Shown here piece after piece: positions 21,171 through 33,333 of a DNA stretch of 64,000 bases. This stretch comes from Immersiella caudata (Eukaryota; Ascomycota; Sordariomycetes; Sordariales; Lasiosphaeriaceae). Every line of letters begins with the position of its first letter. Positions within the stretch are counted from its first letter, which is position 1. The stretch lies in NCBI GenBank assembly GCA_030512335.1, contig JAULSU010000004.1, positions 1,674,001-1,738,000 on the forward strand. The letters are read 5' to 3'. The notes beneath the pieces were generated by a model that searched no databases, was not told where the DNA came from, and saw only the letters and a program-made list of their open reading frames with translations. Made by a program: the position numbers and the translations under genes.

Positions 21171-23594
21171 GGCGGTGGCCTCGATTGACGTCCGGAGCAG
21201 TGGCCGCTGGCTGACCCCCAGGATCGATGTCAATTGATGGATGATGCAATTACAGCTTTCTTCGACTGGTGGGCTGACCAAGCTTTGGCATTGAACTCAA
21301 GGTCAGTGCTCGGTCTTGGCTGGAAGTGGAATCTGGGCTTATCGTTATCGGCCCTCCGAGGAAGAGCCGGATGCTATCAATTCAACCACGGTCTTGTCAT
21401 GAATGGCGGTCGTGTGCCGAGTAAATGACAGCCGATTTGCAATGTACCTACTGTCTGTCACCTTCCACTCATACATCATCCAAAATCTTCATCTGTGTGT
21501 GATGACTTCCCAGCTTCAGCATGCCTTATCACCCCACCAGGGACACAGACGCTAGGTAGCGGGCGATGAGGTCACAGCGAGCACCAGCATTGGGGTGGGG
21601 CAAGGGCCAATTGCGCGTCAGGATCAGCTGGTGAGGGACAGATTTCACAGCACGATTGATCACACCAGTGTGTCTTGCATGGTAACTGGACCTAATAAGC
21701 GCTGAACTCACACGTCATAAAATGGAACAAGGGGATTAAGAGGATTGTGTTGGGATGAGCCCGAAGTTCATCTCGAGGCACCTTCCTGTCAGCGAGGATC
21801 TGACGGGGGTTGAGGTGGGTGTGGGCTCCAGGTTTCCAGAGGATAGGTAGACTTCGAGACTTAGGACGCCCAGATGGAAGCTCTCTTTATCCCAGTATCT
21901 CGGCGTCGTTGATCCCCTCACTCTGGCGATGCAATGATTAGGTAGGCTGACCAGCTCAACAAAGACGCGCGATGTGCGCAGGGACGCGCAACCTGCCAGG
22001 CCTGGCGTGATCTGACGTTTCTCGATGCACTAGACCTGCGGATCATCGCCTCAACTCCTACAGGCGTTAGATCGCGATTGGGGTTGGGTTGGGGTTGGGA
22101 CACGCTGGGCCTTGTAACATCGCACGGTCCGACAATCACCCACTGGCCAAGCCCGCGCCGCCTGTAATGTGTCTCGGCGCGCCGCGGCTTTGCTAGCCAG
22201 CGCGACCGACCTTGATACCCGAAGCTCCGAGTCGATGTCATTTTCGGGGACCACGCTGTCAAAGCGGGCGCTGGTCCCTCAGTCAACAACCATTGACATG
22301 TCCGAGAAACCCGGGTTCCAGAATGTTGCTTGATGTCGACCCTACCACCAGCGTCCCGCACTGATGTCACCCGTGCTGGCTGCGGGTGAGGCTGGTGGCC
22401 TTGCAGGGCAGGGCCTGTGAATTTGGCGGGTGGTGCAGCACGAGACGTGCCTCAATATAAATTATTGACGGTGACGGCCGCTAGGTTTGCTGACATATTG
22501 GCCTCTGGCTCAAGGCCGTAACGGGGGACTAGGCACCGCCCGTTGCCCAGCAAGGCAGATCGCAACCGTGCTTGTCCAGCAGCCCCGGGGCTCTCTGGTT
22601 TTAGGAAGACCCGTGGACGAATAGCCTGGAGTTCGGTCGGATTCACCCCGATCATGGGAGCCTGGGCGGACTCATGTCAGGGCTCGGGAGGCGGGAGCCT
22701 TTACGTGCCAAATGCCACATTCCAAAGATCTCCACAGGATTGCACCCTGGCGCAGTGTATTGGAAGCGAGGCGGAACCACTGAATGTGGTTTCATTTCAA
22801 GCTGCTGAGGTTTGCGCTACCAGTGGAACCCCTTCCCGCCTCCCATATATGTTAGCGAGCTATCAAGCAAGCGGCCCAAGTCACAAGGCGTCACATTTTG
22901 CCTGCCCCTCAGATGAAACAAACCCGACCACGAACCCCAATCCCTCGCGCAACCTGCCTTTCCCCAACAAACCGCCAGGTGCTAGGCTGTCAGTCGACTC
23001 ATCCTGTGACTCTACCTGACCGACGGAAAATTGAGTTTTCGCATCATCCTGCTAGGTCGCAACAACTACTGAGCGTCGGACACTGACCCGCGAGCGTGAC
23101 CCGCGGCTCACCTGCCCCACCCTCGCCCGTCTCGCCTTGTCCCCCAGCCAAGTTTCGAGCCACTGCATCGCATCGCATGCCACTGCGGCAAGCAGGAGGG
23201 GTCTGGTGCGGTTCCCATTGAAAGAAACAACAAGGTCGCAACACAAGAAACACCCGCCGCCACGGCCATCAATCTTGCCCTTTCCTCTTCCACCAGCCAT
23301 CCGAAGTGCCTCTTGTGCCTTCCTTCTTCGCGCCCGCCCAGCGTTGCCGTCGTCAATCAACCAATATTCCAGGGCTATTTTTGGGCCCGAACACGCTCCC
23401 TGCCTTGCCAGGAGCCACCCCTGCCGCTGTTTGGAGGCGACAATCAGCGGTCTCTGGCGCCAACACGCCCACTCCACATCGACAGCCTCCCCTCTTCCCC
23501 CTCATCGCCACACAAGCTCAGCGAGTACCGAGCCCTTCCGCTTCACACAAACGCCGCTTTGCTGCCACGCCCGCACGGCATCGCAGCAGCAACC
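21171..23594. other. Spacer of 2.4 kb between divergent AIM18 and GRR1
   Basis: No supportable gene. A G/T-rich stretch near 22079-22100 is noted but is too irregular to be telomeric. The last several hundred bases before 23595 are pyrimidine-rich and look like a long GRR1 leader. Confidence 0.4.
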
Positions 23595-26085
23595 ATGAGG
23601 CAGCGCGCATCTCTCGACATTATCGCCGATGACCGGCCGGTCCTTGGAATGCCGGACGATGCCGAAGCCGACCCTGAGGCTGCCCCCCAGGCCCAGGAAG
23701 ATTCGCGATCGACGTCGTCTACGAGCTCGCCCGTCCCCGCCGATAACGAAGAATCCGACTTTTTCCTCGGCGCAAACGATTCGCAGTCATCGCTCGGTGT
23801 GCCCAACCTTCAGGACATTCAGGTCGACGACGAGTGCCTCCCTCCGATCAACAGGCTCCCCAACGAAATTCTGATTGCCATCTTCGTCAGGCTCAGTTCT
23901 GCCTCGGATATCTTGCATGTCATGCTGACCTGCAAACGATGGGCCCGCAACGCAGTCGATATCCTCTGGCACCGCCCTGCATGCACGTCATGGCCAAAAC
24001 ACGCGTCCATCTGCCAAACGTTGGGTGTCGAGAACCCGTACTTCCACTATCGCGACTTCATCAAGCGCCTGAACCTCGCGTCCCTCAACGAAAAGGTCAA
24101 CGATGGCAGCGTCATGCCCCTCGCTGTCTGCTCGCGCGTCGAGCGTCTGACTCTCACGGGCTGCAAGGGGTTGACGGACACTGGTCTCATCGCCCTGGTA
24201 CAGAATAACACGCACCTCCTCGCCCTCGACATTTCGCTCGATGTGCAGATCACCGAGCTGTCGATTAATGCGATCGCGGAGAACTGCCGGAGGCTACAGG
24301 GCCTGAACGTCTCTAGTTGCACCAAGATCTCGAACGACAGTATGATCAAGCTCGCTCAGAATTGCAGGTTTATCAAGAGGGTCAGTGGCGCCGGAGTTAT
24401 GCTGAGATTGTGGTCGCTAACGTGTGGATTTCTTAACAGCTCAAATTGAACGATTGCAATCAACTGAACGACGAAGCTGTCGTCGCGTTCGCAGAGCACT
24501 GCCCCAACATCCTCGAGATCGATCTTCACCAATGCCGTCTCGTCGGAAACGAACCGGTCACACGACTCTTGACCAAGGGACAGTCACTCCGCGAGCTCAG
24601 GCTGGTGGGATGCGAGCGGATTGACGACTCGGCTTTCCTCTCGCTTCCTCTGAACCGAACTTACGAGCACCTGCGTATTCTCGATCTTACGTCTTGTTCC
24701 GAGCTGACTGATAGGGCGGTTGAGAAGATCATTGACGTGGCGCCACGGCTGCGGAATCTTGTGCTCGCCAAGTGCCGAAGAATAACAGATGCCGCCGTGT
24801 ACTCCATCGCGCGGCTCGGGAAGAACCTGCACTATGTGCACCTGGGTCACTGCTCATCTATTACGGATGACGCAGTCAAGCGACTGGTACAAGCATGCAA
24901 CCGGATCCGGTACATCGATCTCGGATGCTGCCTCCACCTGACCGACGAGTCTGTCACAAAACTTGCTACCCTGCCGAAGCTCAAGAGGATCGGCCTTGTC
25001 AAATGCGCAAACATTACGGACGAGAGTGTGCTCGCGCTGGCTCGGGCGAACCAGCGCTCCCGCCCACGGAGGGATGCTGAAGGGAATGTCATTCCTGGGG
25101 AGACATACAGCACCCATAGCAGCCTGGAGCGGGTTCACCTCAGCTATTGCACCAACCTCACTCTATCAGTAAGTAATTTCAGGACGTGTATCGGTGAACC
25201 TATAGACTAATGTTCTCCCCAGAGTATTTTGCGACTTCTGAACTCGTGCCCTCGTTTAACCCACCTCAGTTTGACCGGAGTCCAAGCCTTCTTGCGAGAC
25301 GACCTTGAGATGTACTGCCGCGATGCTCCCCCAGGTAGGCATACTGCAGCTGCTCCTCGATGTTCTTGTTTGCGCTAACCAGCCATACAGAGTTCACCGA
25401 GCACCAACGATCGGTTTTCTGCGTTTTCTCTGGTCAAGGAGTGGTTGGACTTCGCAAGTATCTCAACCAAGAACATGGATTCACCAACTCACTTCCGCCT
25501 CCGCCCCCACCGCACCGTGTCCGTCCCAACGGTGAGGCTACTGATAACGTTGGACTCCTGCACGCCCAGGCGGCGCCTCATACTCACAACGCGGATGGGG
25601 CGTTCGACGATGCCGAGCCGGATGCAGTGGACGACGAGGATGTCTTGGAGGATGGCACCGAGATGATTATCGACACACAGCCCTTGCTCCAGAATGGCCA
25701 AGGGGCATCGACAGCGCCCCTAGGCGGTAACCCTGTTTTCACCGCAGCACCGCCAAACCTACAACCTATATCGGCCCAAGCACAGTCAATGACACCTGGG
25801 ATGTTCAACTATGTTGGCGGACACCCGCCATATGTCCCGCAACAGGTCCGGTTTGACGAGTCATCGACTGCATCTGGCCAACCCAACAGCACACCCGGAG
25901 TTGGCGGTAGCGAGCCTATGGACCTCAGCTCAGCTCACCCATCTGGCTCAGCATCCGTAGGACCAGCTAACTCCAACTCCCACGCACACCAAAACGGCAG
26001 TAGCGTGGCCCCCGTCAACGGGAACGGTCCAGCCGCCACAGGCGCTGGCGCTAGTAGCGCAACGAGTCAAGCGAGACCCGAGTAA
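23595..26085 (+). CDS. GRR1: SCF ubiquitin ligase F-box/LRR protein Grr1
   Basis: Substrate receptor of SCF(Grr1), linked in yeast to glucose signalling and cyclin turnover. Four exons: 23595..24380, 24440..25168, 25223..25334 and 25391..26085, giving 773 residues. The F-box is at about residues 83-128 (LPPINRLPNEILIAIF to WHRP). About a dozen cysteine-containing leucine-rich repeats follow (LTLTGCKGLTDTGLIAL, LDLTSCSELTDRAVEKI, IDLGCCLHLTDESVTKL). The tail is Pro/Ser/Asn-rich low complexity with an acidic patch. The first intron's donor is GTCAGT, slightly weak, yet the join gives FIKRLKLNDCNQLND in phase. Identity is strong from repeat order and length. Confidence 0.93.
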
Positions 26086-26916
26086 GGGCTCCGAAGCACG
26101 AAGTCAAGACGAATCATCTCTTGCTATGGACGATAGGCTTACTATTCTTGCCCCCTGGCCCGTGAATGGGAGACTTGGGACATCGCCACGTTGGCGAGCG
26201 AAAACGTACTTGCTAGCGAGTGTTTGCTCCACTTACCTTCGGCGCAGGTTCAGGTGGCTGGCCGGCGCGGACGAAGACATGGAGTATTGATACCCCGGAC
26301 TTGCTTTGGATGCACGAATTAGTTTGCCTTGTCATGCATTGCTTAGTTTACTTTCCACAGGGGTTGTAAGTCTTGTAGACATGGCCCCTTTCTTTATCTG
26401 CCGCTTAATATGGCAACATCGGGGAACCGAGTTGGGGGCATTGCATTTTGATGGATGGAAAAGCGAAGGGAATCACATTAGGCGGTGTGAGAGCGTTGGT
26501 TTTTTTTCTTGCATGAGGGCAATTCCAATGGTCTCTTCACGGCTGGGAAGCCCGGCTAATGGCAGAAAGGAAAGGCGCGTTGTGCCGGATGTTCGCTGGA
26601 TTGCTGCTGGGTGGCTTGAATGATGCTGTTTCTCACTCTTTTAGCAACATGTCTGACAATAGATGTATATGAATGGCGGTTTGCATATCATTTGGCTTTG
26701 TTGAAGTGGAATACTACATTGATGCCAAGTCAGGGTCAACTAAGCCTCTTTGCCCTATTGTGCCGACCCCCAAGGCGAGCAGCGGACATGCTGCTTGAGC
26801 TCTGTGCTCTCCACTTCTTTGATATGTCCATCAAGCTGTTCCACAAGCAAGATCAACCCTGATTATTTGACTACCCCGGATATCCCATCTTGATTTACCC
26901 CCATGGACTCAGCACC
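26086..26916. other. Intergenic between convergent GRR1 and cyclase genes
   Basis: About 830 bp of 3'-flanking sequence from both genes. Nothing coding is seen. Confidence 0.45.
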
Positions 26917-28060
26917 TCAGAAGATAGCCAGAGCATTCGGCGGAGACGCAACCAAACCAGGATGGTTCAGGGGTGCCGAAGTCAACAAGAAGCTATACCT
27001 CCCCAACTTCTTGCACTGCTCTCCCAGCGCATTGAGATCCCACAGCTCACCAATTGGCATACCCAACCCATTCAGAAACCACCGATGCAGATCTGATCCC
27101 ACCTCGTTAGCACTCAGCTCCCTCACAACTTTCAACCAAGTTCAAGAGATAGATACTCACACAAATCCGCAACAGTCCCCACATTCCCGTCCGCCTTCAC
27201 AGGCGGCAACGCCTCAAACGCATGCGCATCCCCTGCCACAGCCGAAATCCTCTTATTCCAAACCCACCTGACTGTCTCCTCTACACCATGCACCCCCGAC
27301 AGCGTCTGCGCCTGGAACTTGCCAAAGTCCTCTGGCGTCGGCGCAGCCAGCATGTCGGTATACCCCGTCCTGACGATCAGTATATCCCCCTCCTTGAACT
27401 CTACATTTTGGTACTTTGCAACCTCTTCGATTTCTGCGATGGTGATACGGTGTCCGTCTAGGGTGTGGTATTTCACACCGGTTGTTTCCTCAACCCAGCG
27501 CTTATAGTCGATTAGTACGCCCCGGCCGACGACGCCGCCGCGAGCGTGCCAGTGGTCAATGGTGGGGTTGGGGCTTTCGTGGGAGAAGGCGACCTCGAGG
27601 GTCTCCTTGGTGGGCCGGAAGCCGTTGTAGGTGGTGCCTGGTTCGGAGTCGGTGGTGCCGTGGACGAAATGGCAGAGGGAGTCCCACTGGGAGGAAATTT
27701 GCGTGTTGAAGGTGAGCTCGTCGTCCCAGCCGTCGACTCCCATGTTGCCGGGGGTGAGTTGGTGGGCGGTGTGGCTGGTGAGGTTGCGGTTGGGAAGGGG
27801 GAATTTGAGGCCGTTTAGGGGCCAGCTGTGGGTTGTTAGTTGGTGTCAGAGGAGGAAGTAATCGAGGGCAATTGCTTGAGGGAAACCGAGATGCCATCCT
27901 TGACTTCGGTGGCGGCAGCCTTGACGACGTCAGGGGTGAGGAAGTTGAGGGTTCCCAGGACGTCTTTTTTGCCGTCCTTGTCGAAGATGCCCCAGGCGAA
28001 GCCCTTGGGCTGGCCCTCAACGGGCGGGAGATCGTCAAAGTTGGGGACAGACAGGGTCAT
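26917..28060 (-). CDS. Cyclase-family (kynurenine formamidase-like) hydrolase
   Basis: Three exons, complement(26917..27092, 27161..27825, 27876..28060), encode 341 residues. The sequence matches the fungal cyclase family (PF04199): SLNWPLNGLKFP, SQWDSLCHFVHG, WHARGGVVGRGVLIDY, EGDILIVRTGYTDM and GDAHAFEALPP, ending in NGLGMPIGELWDL. Metal-dependent relatives hydrolyse N-formylkynurenine or related amides and esters; the substrate here is unknown. The first intron uses a GC donor (CTCAA|GCAATT) with an ACTAAC branch site and CAG acceptor; only this join restores SLNWPLNG, because the frame otherwise stops at once. It is divergent from the monooxygenase at 29108. Confidence 0.88.
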
Positions 28061-29107
28061 GGTGGACAGGCGAGGGGCAACGCGGGGACACGGAGATGCT
28101 ATCGCACGTCTTGGAACGCGAACACGAGTCAGGAAAAAGAGACGACGCGGATGAACGGGTGGTTGCATGCGGTCCCACCCTCTTCTTGTACTTGTACCTC
28201 GACGTTGCCCCGCACATCAGGCTTCGCCGTCCTACCATGGCTCCCCGGTCAGACGTTACAAATACCGGTGCATAACGGTTCCCAAAGTGCGAGTGCGGGG
28301 AAGTTTGGCCTCTGTGGGAAGAAGTCTCGCTATCGTCAGCCAACGGATGAGATGAGAGCTTGACATTCAGATGCGATGGGTCCGTGCAGCTTATTACACA
28401 GCGTTGAACACAGTGAGAACCTAGTTGGACCCCAAGAGCTGCCGACCGAGCTAGCGGATAACTAGGTGTTCGTAGGAGCGGTCAGAAGTAGTCATGTTTA
28501 TGTTGTTCAGATTCGTAACTGTAGATAATACCATCAGCAGTTTTGTGAGCACCAACCGGAAAGTCAAGAAATCTCCATTGGGTAAGGGCATGAGGGGAAT
28601 ACGCGGTTTTCGATATAGTTGCGATGGAACTTTCTCCACGCAGCGTAACCCAATCAGCTGTCCGCATTGGGACAGAGCATCGAGCAGTGCAACGCAACCC
28701 GCTCGAGCGCAGGTGGGGGCTGCATGCTGACGGGATTTAGTCTTGGCCCGACCCTCAGAGGACGCATACTGGTTAATTGGCAGGATGCATCCTCTTCTTC
28801 CCCGTTGGGTCGGACTTCCGCCCAACCTCGGATGCGACTGGTTGTCTCAGACTTGGTAAGCAGGCCAACAGCTCGGTCCCGCATTCCTCTGCAACAGCAG
28901 GTCTGGCCACCGCAAGGATCCCGACATCCCACTTCCAAATCGACCTTGGACATGCAGGGGGCGGGGTTCTTATAAAAGGGAAGTAGCAGCGCACTTGGCT
29001 TCCAGCACGGAAGAGGCATTGTTGCCTCACTGGTGTTATTCGGTGCCCCTCTTGTTCTCAAACTTCCTCCTTTTGGTATTGCACCACTGCACTTCAGTAC
29101 GCGCACA
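28061..29107. promoter_or_regulatory. Spacer between divergent cyclase and monooxygenase genes
   Basis: About 1.05 kb without a gene. A TATA-like TATAAAAGGG at 28971-28980 serves the plus-strand monooxygenase. Confidence 0.45.
28971..28980 (+). promoter_or_regulatory. TATA box of the monooxygenase gene
   Basis: TATAAAAGGG lies 128 bp before the ATG at 29108, a plausible core promoter position. Confidence 0.5.
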
Positions 29108-31151
29108 ATGGCGTCAGCAACCGAGGCTAGTGCGGGCGCTGGTGCTTCGATCCCAAGCGAGGAGGACTTGAAGTTGCACACGCTCCAGCAAAAGTACACT
29201 GAGGAAGCAACCAAGCGGCTGCAGGCCAGACCTGAGCTCGATGACCAATATGTCGCCCTAAAGGATTCAGAAGAGTCTCGTGTTCAGGCTCTGAACGACG
29301 ACATTTGGGTAGACCATGCCGCACTCAACGCCCGACCGCTTATTCCGGATGGCTCCCGGTGTAAGTTCGTTGTCCTGGGTGCCGGCTTCGGTGGTCAGAT
29401 GCTCGCCGTGGAACTTATCAAGGCCGGCTTGGTAAAGGGCCCCTCTGATTTGCTGATCATCGACGGAGCTGGCGGTTTTGGCGGAACTTGGTGGTGGAAT
29501 CGTTATCCCGGCCTCCATTGCGATGTCGAAAGCTATATCTATATGCCGTACCTCGAGGAGACGGGATACATGCCCAAGTTCAAGTATGCTCCTGGCCACG
29601 AGATCCTCGAGCACGCTCAGCGCGTTGCCTCACACTGGAACCTGAACGAGAAGGCATTGTTCCGCTCAACGATAACGGCAGCCAGTTGGGATGACGACAA
29701 GAACTTGTGGACGCTCAACGTCGTGGAGTCCCGGGGACCCAGCGAAGAGAAACGACAGCTGAAGATCCAGACAGAGTACTTTCTTTCTGCTTTTGGCATC
29801 TTGCACACGCCACAGGTGCCAAAGGTTCCTGGTCTCGCCTCCTTTGCGGGCCCCATGTTCCACACCGCTCGTTGGGACTACTCCATTTCGGGGGGATCTC
29901 CGGAGAATCCTCAGGTCACTGGTCTGGAGGGCAAACGTGTCGGAATCTTGGGTACTGGCGCGACAGCGGTCCAGTCGATTCCACACATCGCAAAGTTTGC
30001 AAAGGAGCTGTATGTGTTTCAGCGTACGCCATCAGCTGTCTACGAGCGCGGTCAGCGCCCGACAGATCCTGAGGAATGGTTAGTGAATTTCCAGCTGCAC
30101 CGTGCATATCAGGGAAGCTTACATGACTAGGAAAACCAAGATCGCATATAAGAAGGGCTGGCAGTTGGAGCGCATGGCCAACTACAGCGCGCACATGATT
30201 GGACATCCCACCGATCAGCCCGACATGGTTGATGATGAGTCGACCAAGCTCATAGCTATACGAGCCCAACTCGGAACTCCGGTTTGGGGGATTGTCCAGC
30301 CTACTCCCGAGGCTATCACCGAGCATGTCACGCGGCTGCTGAAGCTTAACATTCCGTGTGGAGAGAAAGCCCAGGCGCGCGTTGACGCCATCGTCAAGGA
30401 CCCCGAAACTGCGGCCAAGTTGAAGGCGTGGTATCCACTTTGGTGCAAGCGACCGACCTACAACGACGAGTATCTGCAGACTTTCAACCAGCCAAATGTG
30501 CATCTTGTCGACACGGATGGTAAGGGCGTCGATGCCGCAAACGAGCGAGGCGTCATCGTTGCCGGAAAGGAGTACCCCCTGGATATTATCATTCTGGGCA
30601 CGGGCTTCCGGACTCCGCTCGAAGGAAATGGCTGTCCTGCAGTCAAGATGGGAGTCGATGTTCGCGGGCGTGGCGGGCGTTCGTTCAGAGAGAAGTGGGA
30701 TGCGCAGGGCGCGACGACGCTTCATGGCGTGGCAACGAGCGGATTTCCCAATCTATTTTTCCTCAACGCGATCCAGAACGGCTCTGGCTTCAACTGGGTG
30801 TTTTCGGCGGCCACGTGGATTCGCAACATTGTGGGAACGATTTCGACGGCGGAAAAGCGAGCGGGCGAGGGTGGTCGCGCTGTGGCTGAGGTGACGGTGC
30901 CAGGCGAAGAGGAGTGGGCTGGCGTTATGATGTACCATGCCGCTGCTCTGGCTGCACAGTCTGGCTGCACTCCTGGCTACACTAATGCCTCTGGTTCATT
31001 TGGAAAGCCGCCGAAGGATCAAGCCGAAATGATGAAGATGGCGCGTTTTTCCATCTGGAGCCAAGGGTTGAACTCTTACTGCCAGATGCTGGAGGATTAC
31101 CAAGCCGATGGCTCTCTGAAGGGATACGAAGTGACGACGTTGGCTGGTTGA
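29108..31151 (+). CDS. FAD-dependent Baeyer-Villiger-type monooxygenase
   Basis: Two exons, 29108..30078 and 30131..31151, encode 663 residues. The first Rossmann motif VVLGAGFGG (about residues 88-96) binds FAD, and GTWWWNRYPGLHCDVESYIY is the strongly conserved FAD-side segment. The Baeyer-Villiger fingerprint F-x-G-x(3)-H-x(3)-W is present near residue 250 (FAGPMFHTARWD), and a second Rossmann motif (GILGTGATAVQ) binds NADPH. Family enzymes insert oxygen into ketones to give esters or lactones, or oxidise N/S atoms. The 52-bp intron (GTTAGT...TAG) restores EEWKTKIAYKKGW. Substrate unknown; the divergent hydrolase could cleave an ester product. Confidence 0.9.
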
Positions 31152-31334
31152 TGTTTTTGGGGGCTGATCGAGATAGCGCAGCAGATAATCTTGGAAATTT
31201 GCCCGATTTTGCCAGACCCACCTTGTGTTGGCAATGGGGGGCAGGAGCGGCCGCTGTGTCCGCACTTCGCAAAGAAACCTGCCCTCGAGTCCCAAAGACC
31301 TAACAAGACCCACAACCTGGAAGTTCCAGCACCC

Positions 31335-32106
31335 TCACAGCACCGCCACCCTCGTAACCAACGCCCTCCCCTCCTTAGGCGGCCCCGTCTCCTTGCACGC
31401 CTTCTCATCCCCCGGATACCCATACTTCAACGGATCCGTATCCAACGGATCGTGACAATCCGCATACCCCAGCACCACCCTCGAAAACGACGCCTCCTTT
31501 GAATCATCCGGAAAGCTCGCCATCCCCGCAACCGCGTAATCCGGCCCCTGCAACACGCTATACTTACAGCACTGATACAAGACCCGCTTCGCCTCGGAAT
31601 GAAGATACCACCCCTTCGTCCGGATGCCCCACGCATTGTCGTTGCACCAGTACAAACCCGTCGACTCGGTGCAGCCTATGCGGAGACACTGCGATGCCTC
31701 CACGGGCCAAGAACCGCCGAGGCCGTAGAGCAGCTCGAGGATGTGCTTTTGGTTGTACCAGTTTCCCGTATCCATGAGCAGCGTCGAGCCGCACGAGAGC
31801 GGCCCGTCGGGGTGCGGGTTCTTGGGGATGGCGGTGGTGAAGGCGTCGGGGGTGGGGATCCATGGGTCGAAGGAGGGGTTGAGCTCGAAGACTTGGTCCC
31901 AAATGTCGGTGATGTCGTCGCCGTAGAGGGTGGTGATGTCGGAGCGGTCGGGGAAGATTTTGCCGTCCCATTGGAGGCGGGTTTGGGATTGGTTTTTGGC
32001 CAGGGTTGGTGCTGCCAGCTGGGGGGGTTAGTTGCCAGCCACAATCTGTTGTTGTTGAGCAAGGGAGACTACTTGCAGTGTACATGAGGATGAGTCGGGG
32101 AAGCAT
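31335..32106 (-). CDS. Secreted cysteine-containing protein, unknown function
   Basis: Best model complement(31335..32011, 32073..32106), 236 residues. The start MLPRLILMYTA is hydrophobic and probably part of a signal peptide. A 61-bp intron with a CTAAC branch site interrupts it; two acceptors 7 nt apart exist, and only the downstream one keeps the frame. The mature part has about nine Cys, including QCLRIGC, YWCND and YQCCKY, spaced as in fungal apoplastic proteins, and conserved-looking Trp/Tyr blocks (GLYWCNDNAWGI, KGWYLHSEAKRVLYQCC). It resembles unnamed Sordariomycete secreted proteins, but I recognise no enzyme motif. The 5' end is the weakest part of the model. Confidence 0.65.
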
Positions 32107-33333
32107 GGTGGATGAGGGTTGGAGATTGAGATGGCTTGAGGACCTAGGAAGGATTTCTCAAAGCCAATGCAATGAAGGGCGCTGAGGGAGAGGAAAGGCA
32201 GGAGGGAGCCATCAAATCCTTTGGCAACGCAGCCAAGGCGGTCTTGAGGGGTATACCCCTTTTCTCGGTTGTTGAACTCAACATGGAAGTTTCAGGCGAC
32301 GGACTACCAGGCATTGACAGATCGGGTTGATCGGGGCACAAGACGGTTGGCAGGTTGGACGATATGCATGGTACATGTTCGACGGTTGATTGTGTCGCTG
32401 CAGAAACTTTGCCCTTGGAAACCCCTCATTATTTTTGCCATGGACAAAGCGACATTCATATTGCATGGAAGAGACACACTTGAGAGTTGAATCCACATTG
32501 GCGTTGACCTAAGGAGAACGTTTGTTGGTTTATTCAGGTCGAGGTGAGTTCGACGCTACGAGCCTGTGTGACAACTCTTGTATACCGCCAATTCTTGGTC
32601 GGTCTGCAAGAGGTTCCTCTTGCTGCGGAAGTTGATTGTTATGTGGTTTCCGGGTAGGTATAAAGCAGGATGAACAAGAAAGGGTGACCCTGGAGAAATT
32701 TGAATTCCTGTTGACGCCCCCTGTCGCCACAGCTGGTATCCAGATCAACTAGGTGGTGTGTAAGGGATGGAATGAGCGCTGTCGAGCTTTTGGGTGTCCC
32801 ATTTGTGAGTAAAAACAAGCTGTCGTTATTTCCAATCATCGACAACCGGCGTGACAACCGGCGTGACACTCCTTTACGGACGCCGAATCACAGGCTCTTC
32901 AAGAGCCCAAGAAGTTCAAAATGCCAGACAAAAAGACCAGCATACCCTCATTCTCCTTGCACTTCGCCCCCTGACCCTTTGTCAAAGGCCCCTCAACCGA
33001 ATAAAGAACCGCTGGGGCGCATAACGGAAGTTCTGGAGTGATCAGTTAACTTCCTCAGCAGACATGTTACGGCCTAGCTACTTACACGGCTTGTACCGCT
33101 GACCTTGTCGTCCTTAATGGTGTTGGCAACTCCGATAATGCACAGCGCAAGAACCTAACGCGGTTACGCCTCAGTGCAGAGCAGCATCCAACACCGATTC
33201 TGCGTGAATTCCTCATGTGGCTTGGTGTGTCGACCTTTGACAAGGGACTTGGAACTGCTATTAAAAATCACCGAATTCGTCCAGGCTGCCGCTGTGTGAC
33301 TATCCATCGTTGACCGCCAGTGCGACTGTGGGT
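32107..33333. other. Spacer between the secreted-protein gene and the NLR gene
   Basis: About 1.2 kb without a gene. It holds a 14-bp palindrome AGGGGTATACCCCT at 32247-32260, about 140 bp upstream of the secreted-protein start, and a 12-bp direct repeat (GACAACCGGCGT twice) at 32841-32864. Confidence 0.45.

Noticed and set aside
22079..22100. GGGGTTGGGTTGGGG tract resembling telomeric repeat
   Set aside because: Too short and irregular, lacks TTAGGG units, and lies between housekeeping genes.
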